Below are positions 1 to 9,260 of a stretch of 64,000 bases of DNA, in pieces. A program made the translations under genes and the position numbers. Position 1 is the first letter of the stretch, and each line of letters opens with the position of its first letter. The stretch spans positions 536,501 to 600,500 of the forward strand of contig NZ_CP012358.1 in assembly GCF_001267175.1 (NCBI RefSeq), read 5' to 3'. A model generated the notes under the pieces. The model saw nothing but the letters and a program-made list of their open reading frames with translations. It was not told the DNA's origin and searched no databases. Origin of the DNA: Thiopseudomonas alkaliphila. Lineage in GTDB: Bacteria; Pseudomonadota; Gammaproteobacteria; Pseudomonadales; Pseudomonadaceae.

Positions 1-733
1 CGTACAAGCAATTTACGTAGATACCCCCGGCATTCACCAAAACACGGTGACTGCCCTGAACAACTACATGAACCGCGTAGCCCAGCAAGCGCTACGTGAT
101 GTTGATGTGGCGCTGTTTGTGGTGGACCGGATGCGCTGGACCGAAGAAGACGAACTGGTGTTTAATCGCATCAAACACCTTAGTTGCCCATTAATTGTGG
201 CGGTTAACAAAGCTGATCGCTTAGAAGATAAAACACAATTACTTGAGCACTTGCAGTGGCTGTCAGAAAAAATGCCCAATGCCGAGATTGTGCCAATTTC
301 GGCGTTGCATAATCAAAACCTGGAGCGTTTAGAGCAGTTGGTTAATCAGTCTTTGCCAGTGAGTCCTTTTTATTATGCAGAAGAGCAAATTACTGATCGC
401 TCCAGTCGTTACCTTGCGGCTGAATTAGTCCGCGAAAAAATCACCCGTCAGCTGGGGGCTGAACTGCCTTATCAAGCAACCGTTGAGGTGGAAGACTTTA
501 AGTATGAAGGACGTATTTTACATATCCATGCGCTGATTTTAGTGGAGCGGGATGGACAAAAGAAAATCCTGATTGGTGAGAAAGGTGAGCGGATTAAGCG
601 CATCGGCCAAGAAGCGCGAAAGGATATGGAGGTCCTATTTGACAGTAAAGTCATGCTGAATTTATGGGTTAAAGTCAAAGGTGGTTGGTCGGACGATGAG
701 CGCGCGCTACGCTCGCTGGGTTACCTCGACTAA
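1..733 (+). CDS. era: GTPase Era (5' end cut by window)
   Basis: Era is an essential GTPase that binds 16S rRNA and matures the 30S subunit. The reading frame is open from base 2, so the gene begins before the window and the P-loop is missing. The G3 motif DTPG is at bases 20-31 and the G4 motif NKAD at 206-217. The C-terminal KH RNA-binding domain is visible around bases 470-690, with the GxxG loop region [11 protein letters not shown]. The GTG at 47 is an internal codon, not a start. recO follows after 3 bases and pdxJ after that, the usual era-recO-pdxJ order of Pseudomonas and enterobacteria, where rnc lies upstream. Identification is secure. Confidence 0.97.
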   Translation, partial: VQAIYVDTPGIHQNTVTALNNYMNRVAQQALRDVDVALFVVDRMRWTEEDELVFNRIKHLSCPLIVAVNKADRLEDKTQLLEHLQWLSEKMPNAEIVPISALHNQNLERLEQLVNQSLPVSPFYYAEEQITDRSSRYLAAELVREKITRQLGAELPYQATVEVEDFKYEGRILHIHALILVERDGQKKILIGEKGERIKRIGQEARKDMEVLFDSKVMLNLWVKVKGGWSDDERALRSLGYLD

Positions 734-736
734 CCC

Positions 737-1402
737 ATGCATGCCTATGTGTTGCACTCACGGCCTTACAAAGAAACCAGCGCCTTGCTCGATGTGTTTA
801 CCGAGCAAGGACGACAACGGGTAGTATTGCGTGGGGCAAGGCGCAGCAAAGGGCATAAAGTGCAGCTATTTAGCTTATATGCCATTGAGTGGGCAGGGCG
901 CAGCGAATTAAAAACCCTAACTCAGTTTGATAGCCTTGAGTTTACGCCACCACTTATCGGCGAGCGATTATTTTGCGGCTTTTACCTTAATGAACTATTA
1001 ACTCGCTTATTACCCGAGCACGACGCTTACCCAGTCTTGTTTGAGCTTTATCAGGTGGCTCTTTTCGCGCTACGTGAACAGCAGCCCATTGAGCCGATAT
1101 TACGGCAATTTGAGTGGCAGTTAATTGTGCAACTAGGTTATGGCTACTCATTAACTGAAGACAGTGACCAGCAACCGTTACAAGCTGAACAGTATTATCA
1201 ACTACAACCCGATGTGGGCTTTTGTGCAAGCTATCCTCACCAGCAGCATTATCTCGGAGCTGATATTTTATGCTTATCCGAGGCTGACTGGGAGAAACAA
1301 CACACCTTGCGCGTGGCCAAGCGTTTAATGCGCCAGACCTTAGCCTTTCACTTAAAAGGTCAGCCTATTATTAGTCGCGAGTTTTTTACTCGACCATTAT
1401 GA
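737..1402 (+). CDS. recO: DNA repair protein RecO
   Basis: RecO works with RecR and RecF to load RecA on SSB-coated single-stranded DNA and to anneal complementary strands. The 221-residue product has the family features: an N-terminal OB-fold stretch (about residues 1-80, with [20 protein letters not shown] near the start) followed by a helical part with [17 protein letters not shown] near residue 80. Length is close to the usual 230-240. It starts 3 bases after the era stop and ends 10 bases before pdxJ, so the three are probably one transcript. No cysteine-rich zinc motif of the Deinococcus type is seen, as in other gammaproteobacterial RecO. Confidence 0.95.
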   Translation: MHAYVLHSRPYKETSALLDVFTEQGRQRVVLRGARRSKGHKVQLFSLYAIEWAGRSELKTLTQFDSLEFTPPLIGERLFCGFYLNELLTRLLPEHDAYPVLFELYQVALFALREQQPIEPILRQFEWQLIVQLGYGYSLTEDSDQQPLQAEQYYQLQPDVGFCASYPHQQHYLGADILCLSEADWEKQHTLRVAKRLMRQTLAFHLKGQPIISREFFTRPL

Positions 1403-1412
1403 GGAACAGATT

Positions 1413-2156
1413 ATGAATCTTAAGCAGCGTATTTTACTGGGTGTAAACATTGACCATATTGCCACTGTTCGCCAAGCCCGCGGCACCAGCTACCCTGATC
1501 CAGTTAAAGCCGCGCTTGATGCCGAGCAAGCCGGAGCCGATGGCATCACCATCCACCTGCGTGAAGATCGTCGACATATTCAGGATCGTGACGTAAAACT
1601 GCTAAAAGCAGTAATGCAAACCCCAATGAACTTTGAAATGGGGATCACCGAAGAAATGCTGCAAATGGTAGAGCAAGTTAAACCCGCGCACGTTTGCTTA
1701 GTACCAGAAACCCGTGAAGAGCTAACCACTGAAGGCGGCTTAGATATCTTAGCCCAAGAGCAGCGAGTGCAGCAGGCGGTAGAACGCCTAACTAATGCTG
1801 GCTCAATCGTTTCAATTTTTATTGATCCAGAAGCCGAGCAAATTCAAGCCGCTGCACGTGTAGGCGCCACCACTATTGAGCTGCATACTGGCCGTTACTC
1901 TGAAGCAAACTGTGTGGCTACACAAACTGCAGAACTTAAGCGTATTCAAGCAGCGGTTAAAGCAGCGCAAGCACAGGGATTGATCATTAATGCGGGGCAC
2001 GGCCTGAATTATCACAACGTAGAGGCCATTGCCGCGATCCCTGGCATTAATGAGCTAAATATTGGCCATGCCATTGTTGCTCATGCGCTATTTGTAGGCT
2101 TTGCTCAAGCTGTGAGTGAAATGAAACAGTTGATCACTGCTGCAGCTCAAGCTTAA
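1413..2156 (+). CDS. pdxJ: Pyridoxine 5'-phosphate synthase PdxJ
   Basis: PdxJ condenses 3-amino-2-oxopropyl phosphate with 1-deoxy-D-xylulose 5-phosphate to give pyridoxine 5'-phosphate, the last ring-forming step of de novo vitamin B6 synthesis in the cytosol. The 247-residue TIM-barrel protein shows the N-terminal [16 protein letters not shown] motif and, later, [22 protein letters not shown] and [10 protein letters not shown], all typical of PdxJ. A ribosome binding site (GAGGAAC) lies before the ATG. It is the third gene of the era-recO-pdxJ run; the next Pseudomonas neighbour, acpS, is not present and a TetR gene follows instead. Confidence 0.97.
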   Translation: MNLKQRILLGVNIDHIATVRQARGTSYPDPVKAALDAEQAGADGITIHLREDRRHIQDRDVKLLKAVMQTPMNFEMGITEEMLQMVEQVKPAHVCLVPETREELTTEGGLDILAQEQRVQQAVERLTNAGSIVSIFIDPEAEQIQAAARVGATTIELHTGRYSEANCVATQTAELKRIQAAVKAAQAQGLIINAGHGLNYHNVEAIAAIPGINELNIGHAIVAHALFVGFAQAVSEMKQLITAAAQA

Positions 2157-2186
2157 GTCACTAGGGCCACCAAGTCTTTTAGTGAC
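2157..2186 (+). repeat. Inverted repeat just after pdxJ
   Basis: Seven-base arms GTCACTA (2157-2163) and TAGTGAC (2180-2186) enclose a 16-base loop, starting directly after the pdxJ stop. No run of T follows, so a simple intrinsic terminator is doubtful; it could still be the 3' end structure of the era-recO-pdxJ mRNA. Confidence 0.35.
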
Positions 2187-2258
2187 CAGTTATAGAGTTA
2201 TAGTTTTAATACCGACTCTAAATAGGCATACTAGGCTTATCTGAAACTGACTTGGTGG
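2167..2258. repeat. Long-range inverted repeat before the TetR gene
   Basis: CCACCAAGTC at 2167-2176 is repeated in perfect inverted form as GACTTGGTGG at 2249-2258, with 72 bases between. The right copy ends 7 bases before the ATG of the TetR gene and covers its ribosome binding region. It could be a pair of operator half sites for autoregulation or an mRNA structure that hides the start. Only the repeat itself is observed. Confidence 0.5.
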
Positions 2259-2265
2259 TCTTATT

Positions 2266-2916
2266 ATGCAAACAGTACCGCGTAAAGTTCGCGAATTTAA
2301 ACGCCGTGAACAAGAAATTTTAGATACAGCGCTGAGTTTATTTTTAGCCCATGGTGAAGATAGCGTCACCGTGGAGTTAATTGCTAATACCGTTGGGATA
2401 GGTAAGGGCACTATCTATAAGCACTTTAAGTCAAAAGCTGAGATTTATTTGCGCCTAATGCTCGACTATGAGCGCGATCTTAACGCCTTATTTCAGTCTG
2501 AAAGTGTTGCCCGTGATAAAGAAGCTTTGTCGCGAGCTTATTTTGGTTTTCGCATGCGTGACCCACAGCGCTATCAGCTGTTTGATCGGCTGGAAGAAAA
2601 GGTCGTCAAAGGTCAGCAAGTGCCTGAATTGGTAGCCGAACTGCATGCTATCCGTGCCTCAAACTTTGAGCGCTTAACCGATTTAATTAAAGATCGGATT
2701 AATGAGGGCAAGCTCGAAGATGTGCCCCCGTATTATCACTATTGCGCGGCCTGGGCCTTAGTCCACGGCGCAGTAGCACTTTATCATTCGCCATTCTGGA
2801 GTAATGTTCTGGAGGACCAAGACGGTTTTTTCCAATTCTTAATGGATATTGGGGTGCGCATGGGTAACAAGCGTAAGCGTGAACACGACTCCAAGCTTGA
2901 AACAGAAGAATCTTAA
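2266..2916 (+). CDS. TetR-family transcriptional regulator
   Basis: A 216-residue one-domain repressor-type protein. Residues about 15-62 form the TetR helix-turn-helix: an ILDTALSLFLAHG first helix and the recognition part NTVGIGKGTIYKHFKSKAE, the signature of the family. The C-terminal two thirds are helical and would bind an unknown ligand. The gene is followed after about 14 bases by a radical SAM gene, so both may be one transcript; this does not reveal the ligand. The upstream inverted repeat CCACCAAGTC/GACTTGGTGG is a candidate autoregulatory site. The target genes cannot be named from sequence. Confidence 0.88.
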   Translation: MQTVPRKVREFKRREQEILDTALSLFLAHGEDSVTVELIANTVGIGKGTIYKHFKSKAEIYLRLMLDYERDLNALFQSESVARDKEALSRAYFGFRMRDPQRYQLFDRLEEKVVKGQQVPELVAELHAIRASNFERLTDLIKDRINEGKLEDVPPYYHYCAAWALVHGAVALYHSPFWSNVLEDQDGFFQFLMDIGVRMGNKRKREHDSKLETEES

Positions 2917-2930
2917 GATCAGAGGTGAAC

Positions 2931-3824
2931 ATGAGCCAGTTGTTTCCTATTGAGTACATTGAGCCGGTGTTTCGTCCACCGAGTGAGGCCAATTCGTTAA
3001 TTCTGCCGGTAACCAATGGTTGTTCATGGAATAAGTGCACTTTCTGTGAAATGTACACTGCGCCGCAAAAAAAATTTCGTGTACGAGATGAAGCGCAAGT
3101 CATTGAAGAAATTAAGCGCACCAGTGAGCAGTACCAAGTACGACGAATCTTTTTAGCCGATGGCGATGCCATGGCGCTTTCAACCCGGCGCTTAGTAACG
3201 ATCTTAGAAGCTATTCGCCAATATATGCCTGAGGTGGAACGGGTCAGCAGTTACTGCTTGCCGAGTAATTTGAAAAACAAGTCCGTGGCAGAGCTCACAG
3301 AACTAGCTGAGCTGGGCCTAACCATGGCCTATGTTGGCTGCGAATCTGGAGACGATGAAGTACTACGTTTAGTCAATAAAGGCGAAACCTTTGCTAGCTC
3401 TGAAAGTGCCTTAAATAAACTCGGCGCTGCAGGGATTACCCGCTCAGTAATGATTTTAAATGGACTCGGTGGGCAACGCTTATCAGAGCAACACGCTACT
3501 CACTCGGCGCAGCTAATGAATGCTACCCAGCCAGAGTATGTATCCACGCTGGTGGTTAGCTTTCCTTTAGGCGAACAGCGCTTTCGCAGTGAATATCCCG
3601 ACTTTCAACCCTTAACCCAGGTGCAACTTTTTCAAGAGCTTGAGTTATTTTTAAGCACGCTCAATTTACAGCAAACCGTATTTCGTAGCGACCACGCCTC
3701 CAACTATTTGGTGCTAAAAGGGGTGCTTGGAAAAGATCAAGCGCGCTTATTACACCAAGTGCGTCAAGCGATTGCCCATCCAGAACAGGCACACTTACGT
3801 CAAGAGTGGCAACGAGGACTCTAA
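2931..3824 (+). CDS. Radical SAM protein (COG1032-like)
   Basis: The product (about 297 residues) has a cysteine cluster near residue 30 in NGCSWNKCTFCEMY, spaced C-x4-C-x2-C, which would hold the 4Fe-4S cluster that cleaves S-adenosylmethionine. GCPxNKCxFCxMY-like motifs of this spacing occur in uncharacterised radical SAM proteins. A later stretch, AYVGCESGDDEVLRLVNKG, is also typical of radical SAM barrels. ATG 2931 is chosen over GTG 2925 because AGAGGTG then acts as ribosome binding site. It lies between a TetR gene and a DUF1285 gene. Substrate unknown. Confidence 0.85.
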   Translation: MSQLFPIEYIEPVFRPPSEANSLILPVTNGCSWNKCTFCEMYTAPQKKFRVRDEAQVIEEIKRTSEQYQVRRIFLADGDAMALSTRRLVTILEAIRQYMPEVERVSSYCLPSNLKNKSVAELTELAELGLTMAYVGCESGDDEVLRLVNKGETFASSESALNKLGAAGITRSVMILNGLGGQRLSEQHATHSAQLMNATQPEYVSTLVVSFPLGEQRFRSEYPDFQPLTQVQLFQELELFLSTLNLQQTVFRSDHASNYLVLKGVLGKDQARLLHQVRQAIAHPEQAHLRQEWQRGL

Positions 3825-3826
3825 TC

Positions 3827-4420
3827 ATGGCCAATACGCTGAGCTTGCAACAACTCGCCGAGCAATTAGAGCAACAGACCGAAGCGCCTGCGATTAACCA
3901 ATGGCAACCCGCTGACTGTGGCCCTTTAGCCATGCGGATTGATCACCGTGGCCAATGGTTTTACCAGGGAGAGCCAATTCGGCGGGAGGCTTTAGTCAAG
4001 ATCTTTAGCGATATTTTGCGCAAGGAAGGTCAGCATTATTATTTAGTAACGCCAGTAGAAAAATTTCAAATTCAAGTGGATGACTTACCCTTCATTACAC
4101 AAGAGCTAGAAGTGAAGCAAGACCCAATAACCCAGCAGCAGCTACTGGTTTTAACCTTAAACCACGGGCTTAGCGTTACCCTCAGCCAAGCACAACCACT
4201 AATATTTGCGCCTAATGCGGAAGGTGATCTTTTGCCGGCAGTGTATGTGCAGCGCCAATTGTTAGCGCGTTTACATCGCAATCATTATTACCAGTTAGCT
4301 GAACTTGCTGAGCCAGCTGACTCCAACGCAGCTCAGGACTCAGAGCAATGGGGTGTATGGAGTAGCGGCCAATTTTTTCCGCTGATGCCGGCTGACCCTT
4401 CAGCCAATTTTAATCTCTAG
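3827..4420 (+). CDS. DUF1285 family protein
   Basis: A 197-residue cytosolic protein resembling the DUF1285 family, which is widespread in proteobacteria and has no settled function. The stretch GPLAMRIDHRGQWFYQGEPI followed by a KIFSDILRKEGQHYYLVTPVEKF segment is characteristic. It starts 2 bases after the radical SAM stop (GAGG upstream of ATG 3827), so the two are likely cotranscribed. No signal peptide or membrane segment is seen. An ABC exporter pair follows 16 bases downstream. Confidence 0.8.
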   Translation: MANTLSLQQLAEQLEQQTEAPAINQWQPADCGPLAMRIDHRGQWFYQGEPIRREALVKIFSDILRKEGQHYYLVTPVEKFQIQVDDLPFITQELEVKQDPITQQQLLVLTLNHGLSVTLSQAQPLIFAPNAEGDLLPAVYVQRQLLARLHRNHYYQLAELAEPADSNAAQDSEQWGVWSSGQFFPLMPADPSANFNL

Positions 4421-4436
4421 GTAAAGCGTGCAGTTT

Positions 4437-5375
4437 ATGTCAGAAGCATTAGTTATCGAAAACCTAAAAAAGGTGTATGGCAACGGCCATGTTGCCCTAA
4501 AAGGTATTGACCTTACCGTGCAAGAGGGCGATTTCTTTGCCCTGCTAGGTCCCAATGGGGCAGGAAAATCCACCACTATCGGCATTCTTTCGACCTTAGT
4601 GAATCCCAGTAGTGGTCGGGTCAAGGTGTTTGGTCACGACCTAGCCACTGACCCTTCGGCAGTTAAGCGCTGCCTAGGTCTAGTGCCTCAAGAGTTTAAC
4701 TTCAACCAGTTTGAAACAGCCTTTAGTATTTTAGTTACTCAAGCAGGCTACTACGGTATTGCCCGTAAAACAGCGGTAGCACGTGCCGAAGCCTTACTTA
4801 AGCAGTTAGGCCTATGGGATAAACGTGATACCGCCTCACGCATGCTCTCTGGCGGCATGAAACGCCGGTTAATGATCGCTCGCGCGCTGATGCATGAGCC
4901 ACGCTTGCTGATTCTTGATGAGCCAACAGCAGGGGTAGATATCGAATTGCGTCGCTCGATGTGGGAATATCTGACCGAGCTGAATCAACAGGGCACGACG
5001 ATTATTTTAACTACTCACTATCTAGAAGAAGCTGAGCAACTGTGCCGCAATATAGCCATTATTGATCAGGGCGAAATTGTTCAAAATACCAGTATGCGCA
5101 AGTTGCTTGATCAGTTACGGGTAGAAACTTTTATTTTAGATTTAGCCCAGGCGCAAACTAAAGCCCCAGAACTACAGGGTTATCCCTGCCAATTAACCGA
5201 TGCCCAAACCTTAGAAGTGCAGGTCGATAAAATTATGGGCATTACTGGTTTGTTTACCCAATTGGCCGAAAAAAATATCGAGGTGATGAGCTTACGCAAC
5301 AAAAGCAATCGCTTAGAAGAGCTGTTTGTGTCCTTAGTTGATAAGCATTTAGAGGAGAAAAAACATGCAAACTGA
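4437..5375 (+). CDS. yadG: ABC exporter ATP-binding subunit (YadG type)
   Basis: This cytosolic ATPase powers an ABC-2 type exporter. Walker A GPNGAGKST is at residues 38-46, the signature LSGGMKRR near residue 140, Walker B LLILDEPTAG just after, and the switch histidine in TTHYLEEAE. Length (312) fits the YadG/CcmA-like family. ATG 4437 gives the expected MSEALVIENLKK start; an in-frame GTG at 4428 is a less likely alternative. The stop overlaps the permease start by 11 bases, showing translational coupling. Substrate is not known for this family. Confidence 0.93.
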   Translation: MSEALVIENLKKVYGNGHVALKGIDLTVQEGDFFALLGPNGAGKSTTIGILSTLVNPSSGRVKVFGHDLATDPSAVKRCLGLVPQEFNFNQFETAFSILVTQAGYYGIARKTAVARAEALLKQLGLWDKRDTASRMLSGGMKRRLMIARALMHEPRLLILDEPTAGVDIELRRSMWEYLTELNQQGTTIILTTHYLEEAEQLCRNIAIIDQGEIVQNTSMRKLLDQLRVETFILDLAQAQTKAPELQGYPCQLTDAQTLEVQVDKIMGITGLFTQLAEKNIEVMSLRNKSNRLEELFVSLVDKHLEEKKHAN

Positions 5376-6144
5376 GTTCGCATCTAACTGGATTGCCTTA
5401 AAAACTATTGTTTACCGCGAAGCACGCCGTTTTCTTCGAATTTGGCCGCAAACGTTATTACCTCCGGCTATTACCATGGTGCTGTATTTTGTTATTTTCG
5501 GTAATTTAATTGGCAGTCAAATCGGCGATATGCGCGGCTTTAGCTATATGCAATATATTGTGCCCGGTTTGATTATGATGTCAGTGATTACTAACTCGTA
5601 CAGTAACGTGGTATCGAGTTTTTTTAGTGCTAAGTTTCAGCGCTCGATCGAAGAGATTTTAGTCTCACCGGTGTCTCCGCATACGGTATTGATCGGCTTT
5701 GTTTTAGGCGGTGTGATGCGTGGCCTGCTGGTAGCGGTGATTGTGACCTTACTGTCACTATTTTTTACCAAACTCACGATCACTAACCTATGGATAACCA
5801 TCGTTGTGATTTTCTTTACCGCGACGGTATTTGCCTTAGGTGGCTTTGTTAACGCGGTGTTTGCCCGCAACTTTGATGATATTTCAATTATTCCCTCGTT
5901 TGTTCTAACCCCTTTAACCTATTTAGGTGGGGTGTTTTACTCGATTGACTTGCTCTCGCCATTTTGGCAAAAGCTGTCGCTGGCTAATCCAATTTTGCAC
6001 ATGGTTAACTCCTTTAGATACGGCATTTTAGGAGTTTCAGATATTAATATCTGGACCGCTATCAGCCTGATGCTAGTGACCACTGCTTTATTGTATGTAT
6101 GGTGTATTCGCCTGCTAAAATCAGGCCGCGGCATGCGTCAGTAA
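5365..6144 (+). CDS. yadH: ABC-2 type exporter permease (YadH type)
   Basis: A 259-residue inner-membrane protein with about six hydrophobic segments, the membrane partner of the preceding ATPase. The first helix (PQTLLPPAITMVLYFVIFG), the YIVPGLIMMSVITNSY segment and FVLTPLTYLGGVFYSI are hallmarks of the ABC-2 permease family. It starts inside the end of the ATPase gene with GAGGAG upstream. Together they would form a two-by-two exporter whose cargo is unknown. Confidence 0.93.
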   Translation: MQTEFASNWIALKTIVYREARRFLRIWPQTLLPPAITMVLYFVIFGNLIGSQIGDMRGFSYMQYIVPGLIMMSVITNSYSNVVSSFFSAKFQRSIEEILVSPVSPHTVLIGFVLGGVMRGLLVAVIVTLLSLFFTKLTITNLWITIVVIFFTATVFALGGFVNAVFARNFDDISIIPSFVLTPLTYLGGVFYSIDLLSPFWQKLSLANPILHMVNSFRYGILGVSDINIWTAISLMLVTTALLYVWCIRLLKSGRGMRQ

Positions 6145-6258
6145 ACGTGACTTAGATAAACTCACTAAGCATAAAGTCACACAATTGGGTAAAAAGTTTG
6201 CAAGTTAAAATAGGGGCGTGCAAAATACGCCCTTATTCTTTTCCCGCAGATTGATGCT

Positions 6259-6921
6259 ATGGACTCTATCAAATCTTTTTTGCGCTTGGTGACGCCTTTA
6301 GGGTTAGCTACTTTACTCTCAGCCTGTGCTTCTTTTAATGAACAGACCGAGTTGCGTGCGCATCCAGTGTCGGCCAAACACGTTAGCGCCAAGCAGCATG
6401 CTAAAGCCGAAGCCATTCACAGCTTACTGGACGATATTGAACAAACCACCAGTGACCTATTACTCGACAACAATGAATATCAGCTGCCAAGTTTAGCCGA
6501 CTCTATTTTAGAAGGCGGCTTAAAGTTATTGGGCACGCCCTATGTTTGGGGCGGCAATAACTTAAAAACCGGATTTGATTGCAGTGGTTTTATTGGCTAT
6601 GTTTATCGCAAGCAAGCCGGTATTGAGCTGCCACGAACTACAGCTGATTTGTACCGTATGGATGCCCCGGTAATTGCCCGTGCTGATTTAATTCCAGGCG
6701 ATTTAATTTTGTTTAATAAGCGTGGGCGCGGACAAGTCAGCCATGTAGGCATTTACATGGGGGAAAATAAGTTTTTACACGCATCTAGCAATAAGCGTAC
6801 CGGCGGGGTACGGGTAGATAGCTTAAGTAATAGTTATTGGAGCGCCAGCTTTATGCGCGGCAAACGTGTGCTTGAAGAAGGTTTTGCTGAGACTGCGATT
6901 AACTTAGCCAGCAACAAGTAA
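6259..6921 (+). CDS. NlpC/P60 (C40) peptidase, lipoprotein 1
   Basis: A cell-wall hydrolase of the NlpC/P60 cysteine peptidase family, which cuts peptide stems of peptidoglycan. The N-terminus is a lipoprotein signal ending in LLSAC with acceptor Cys23. The catalytic domain begins near residue 85: Cys108 in FDCSGF, His162 in SHVGIYMG, followed by HASSNKRTGG. A linker of about 60 residues separates anchor and domain. It is in tandem with a second, shorter paralogue 46 bases downstream. Such pairs are known in Pseudomonas. Confidence 0.92.
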   Translation: MDSIKSFLRLVTPLGLATLLSACASFNEQTELRAHPVSAKHVSAKQHAKAEAIHSLLDDIEQTTSDLLLDNNEYQLPSLADSILEGGLKLLGTPYVWGGNNLKTGFDCSGFIGYVYRKQAGIELPRTTADLYRMDAPVIARADLIPGDLILFNKRGRGQVSHVGIYMGENKFLHASSNKRTGGVRVDSLSNSYWSASFMRGKRVLEEGFAETAINLASNK

Positions 6922-6967
6922 TCAGCTGTTACTGGCAGCGATTGATCATTAATAGGGGTAACGATAG

Positions 6968-7486
6968 ATGCCTAGAGTATGGTTAGTGGGGCTGGGAGTC
7001 AGTCTATTATTAGCAGGCTGCAGCAGTCAGCCTAAAGCGCCTAGTAGCTCCGTGAGTCAACCGTTACCTGAAATCACCTATAAACCGCAGACTGGGCACT
7101 CACAAAATGTCTTATTCCATGCGCTTGGTTTAATCGGAACACCCTACTTATGGGGCGGCAACACCCCCGAAACGGGCTTTGATTGTAGTGGCCTGATTGC
7201 CTATGTATATGATCAAAGCGCTGGGCTGCAATTACCCCGTACCACCTCGCAGATGCACAGTTATAGCTCAGCCCCCAAAGTGGCGCGTAATCAATGGCGT
7301 AGCGGCGATATACTTTACTTTGCTACTGCCGGCAATGGCAAAGTGAGTCATGCGGGTATTTATGTGGGGGAAGGACGTTTTGTGCATGCGCCGTCTTCTG
7401 GTGGCACCGTGCGTTTAGATCGCATGGATAATAGCTACTGGAGCAAAGCGTATATTGGTGCTAATCGTCCGCTAGCTAAAAACTAA
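6968..7486 (+). CDS. NlpC/P60 (C40) peptidase, lipoprotein 2
   Basis: Second of two tandem NlpC/P60 lipoproteins, 172 residues. The signal ends in LLAGC (acceptor Cys18); the catalytic cysteine is Cys73 in FDCSGL and the histidine His128 in SHAGIYVG, with FVHAPSSGG after it. The linker is much shorter than in the upstream copy, so the two enzymes probably reach the wall differently. ATG 6968 follows GGGGTAACGAT. A strong terminator hairpin closes the pair before the convergent trpB. Confidence 0.92.
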   Translation: MPRVWLVGLGVSLLLAGCSSQPKAPSSSVSQPLPEITYKPQTGHSQNVLFHALGLIGTPYLWGGNTPETGFDCSGLIAYVYDQSAGLQLPRTTSQMHSYSSAPKVARNQWRSGDILYFATAGNGKVSHAGIYVGEGRFVHAPSSGGTVRLDRMDNSYWSKAYIGANRPLAKN

Positions 7487-7510
7487 ACAAATTAATTCAT
7501 CTATTTATAC

Positions 7511-7544
7511 CGCCCCAGTGCTTTTTTGTACTGGGGCGTTTTGC
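7511..7544 (+). terminator. Rho-independent terminator after the NlpC/P60 pair
   Basis: Nine-base stem CGCCCCAGT (7511-7519) with ACTGGGGCG (7530-7538), a 10-base loop, then TTTTG on the plus strand. It lies between the convergent NlpC/P60 and trpB genes; the T run is on the plus side only. Confidence 0.85.
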
Positions 7545-7545
7545 G

Positions 7546-8751
7546 TTAGGCTAAGCCTAATAAGTTGGCCACATAGTCTGCGTCCTTATCACCACGGCCA
7601 GACAGGTTTACTAAAATCCGTTGTTCAGGATCCAAACTTGGTGCAGTTCGTATAGCCCAAGCTACCGCATGGGCACTTTCTAGAGCGGGGATAATACCCT
7701 CAACCCGAGATAAGCGCATAAAGGCATCTAAGCATTCTTGGTCTGTCACGCTGTCGTACGTCACTCGTCCATGATCTTTTAGATAACTGTGCTGTGGCCC
7801 TACGCCTGGATAATCTAAACCCGAAGCAATTGAGTGTACTGGCAGTGGTTGACCTTGTTCATCCTCTAATACATAACACGCCATGCCATGCAAGGTACTA
7901 GGTTTACCTAGTGTTAAAGTGGCTGAGTGCTGATCGGTATCAAGCCCTTTACCTGCAGGCTCAACACCTACCAGTTTCACTTCAGGATGGTCTAAAAATG
8001 CACTAAACATGCCAATTGCATTAGAGCCGCCACCGACACACGCAGTTACGTAATCTGGCAGTTGATTAAAGCGCTGAGTAAATTGCTGCTTTGCTTCTTT
8101 CCCAATAATTGCTTGGAAGTCACGTACCATTTTTGGGAAAGGATGAGGGCCTACCACAGAGCCAATAGCATAAATAAAATTATGGGGATCTTTTAGGTAT
8201 TCTTCAAAGGCACTATCCACAGCATCTTTTAAGGTTGCAGTACCACGGGTTACAGGCACGATAGTGCAGCCTAAAATCCGCATTTTAACTACGTTGGGAT
8301 GCTCTTTTTCAATGTCTACTTGGCCCATGTGAATTTCACAGGGGATTCCTACTAAAGCGCAGGCTGTAGCCAGTGCTACACCATGTTGACCGGCACCGGT
8401 TTCTGCAATTACCTTGGTTTTACCCATATATTTGGCAAGGAGGGCTTCACCTAAACAGTGGTTAATTTTATGCGCACCGGTATGGTTCAAATCTTCACGC
8501 TTTAGATAAATTTGTGCGCCGCCTAATTGCTCACTGAGGCGTTTGGCATGAAAAATCGGACTAGGGCGGCCAACATAGTCAGCAAATAACGAGGCCAACT
8601 CTGTTTTAAACTCATCACATTGGCAGATTTCTTCATAGGCTTGATTAATCTGATTCATGATTTCTTTGAGTGGCTCAGGCACAAACTGGCCACCATACTC
8701 ACCAAAGAAACCTGCTTGGTTTGGCATTTCTGCAAACGCTAAGTCACTCAT
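7546..8751 (-). CDS. trpB: Tryptophan synthase beta chain, solitary
   Basis: TrpB joins indole to L-serine with pyridoxal phosphate to make L-tryptophan. The 401-residue protein contains [15 protein letters not shown] at the N-terminus, the cofactor lysine Lys95 in [10 protein letters not shown], the glutamate in AETGAGQHG, the phosphate-binding [10 protein letters not shown] and the C-terminal LSGRGDKD. It reads as an ordinary TrpB1. ATG 8751 is chosen because AAGGA lies 7 bases upstream; an upstream in-frame codon at 8790 would overlap the next gene. trpA is not downstream and trpI not upstream, unlike the usual Pseudomonas trpI-trpBA arrangement. Confidence 0.96.
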   Translation of the reverse strand: MSDLAFAEMPNQAGFFGEYGGQFVPEPLKEIMNQINQAYEEICQCDEFKTELASLFADYVGRPSPIFHAKRLSEQLGGAQIYLKREDLNHTGAHKINHCLGEALLAKYMGKTKVIAETGAGQHGVALATACALVGIPCEIHMGQVDIEKEHPNVVKMRILGCTIVPVTRGTATLKDAVDSAFEEYLKDPHNFIYAIGSVVGPHPFPKMVRDFQAIIGKEAKQQFTQRFNQLPDYVTACVGGGSNAIGMFSAFLDHPEVKLVGVEPAGKGLDTDQHSATLTLGKPSTLHGMACYVLEDEQGQPLPVHSIASGLDYPGVGPQHSYLKDHGRVTYDSVTDQECLDAFMRLSRVEGIIPALESAHAVAWAIRTAPSLDPEQRILVNLSGRGDKDADYVANLLGLA

Positions 8752-8780
8752 TGACAGATCCTTAATACTGTATTGTGTAG

Positions 8781-9146
8781 TTATTGACAATCATCGGCTT
8801 GGGCAGCGCGAACTTTTTTTACCGCAGTCACTTTAAAGCCACTACTATAGGCTTGACATAATTCACAGTCTGCCGCAGGTTGTTTAACCCCTTCCAATTC
8901 GGCAAAAACCTCTTGATAGGGTTCTACTGTTAGATTGTCATAGGCTGTTTGCAAGGTATTGAGCTGCATTTCATCGCCATACAACCATGCATCATCCTTG
9001 GCTTTACATTCCTTAAAAGCACTGACTTCATGGCCTAAAATAATATGCCCGCGCACTAACGAAGAAGAGGAGCTTGAAGAACAGGCAGAGAGCAAAATAA
9101 ACGAGGCCCCTAACAGTAAGTGGGAGCAAGAAAGTTGTTTGAACAT
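8781..9146 (-). CDS. Small lipoprotein of unknown function
   Basis: A 121-residue product with a lipoprotein signal: hydrophobic [13 protein letters not shown] then an unbroken run of serines after the acceptor cysteine. The mature part is short and polar; it has a C-x2-C pair (CELCQ) near residue 96 and further single cysteines, which could be oxidised in the periplasm. The ribosome binding site AGGA lies 6 bases before ATG 9146. It is 29 bases upstream of trpB, so a shared transcript is possible, but no functional link is evident. I do not recognise the family. Confidence 0.7.
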   Translation of the reverse strand: MFKQLSCSHLLLGASFILLSACSSSSSSSLVRGHIILGHEVSAFKECKAKDDAWLYGDEMQLNTLQTAYDNLTVEPYQEVFAELEGVKQPAADCELCQAYSSGFKVTAVKKVRAAQADDCQ

Positions 9147-9260
9147 AAATTTCCTAACTGAAGGAGCTAAAATAAGGCTTCAGTATACGCATTATTCAGT
9201 AAGCTTTTCTGTACATAGAACTACACTGTAAGCATTAATTAGCGGTAGTCAATAATCAAA

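Noticed and set aside
2699..3172. 157-codon open frame on the minus strand
   Set aside because: It lies antisense to the end of the TetR gene and the start of the radical SAM gene, both of which have clear domains; its translation resembles nothing.
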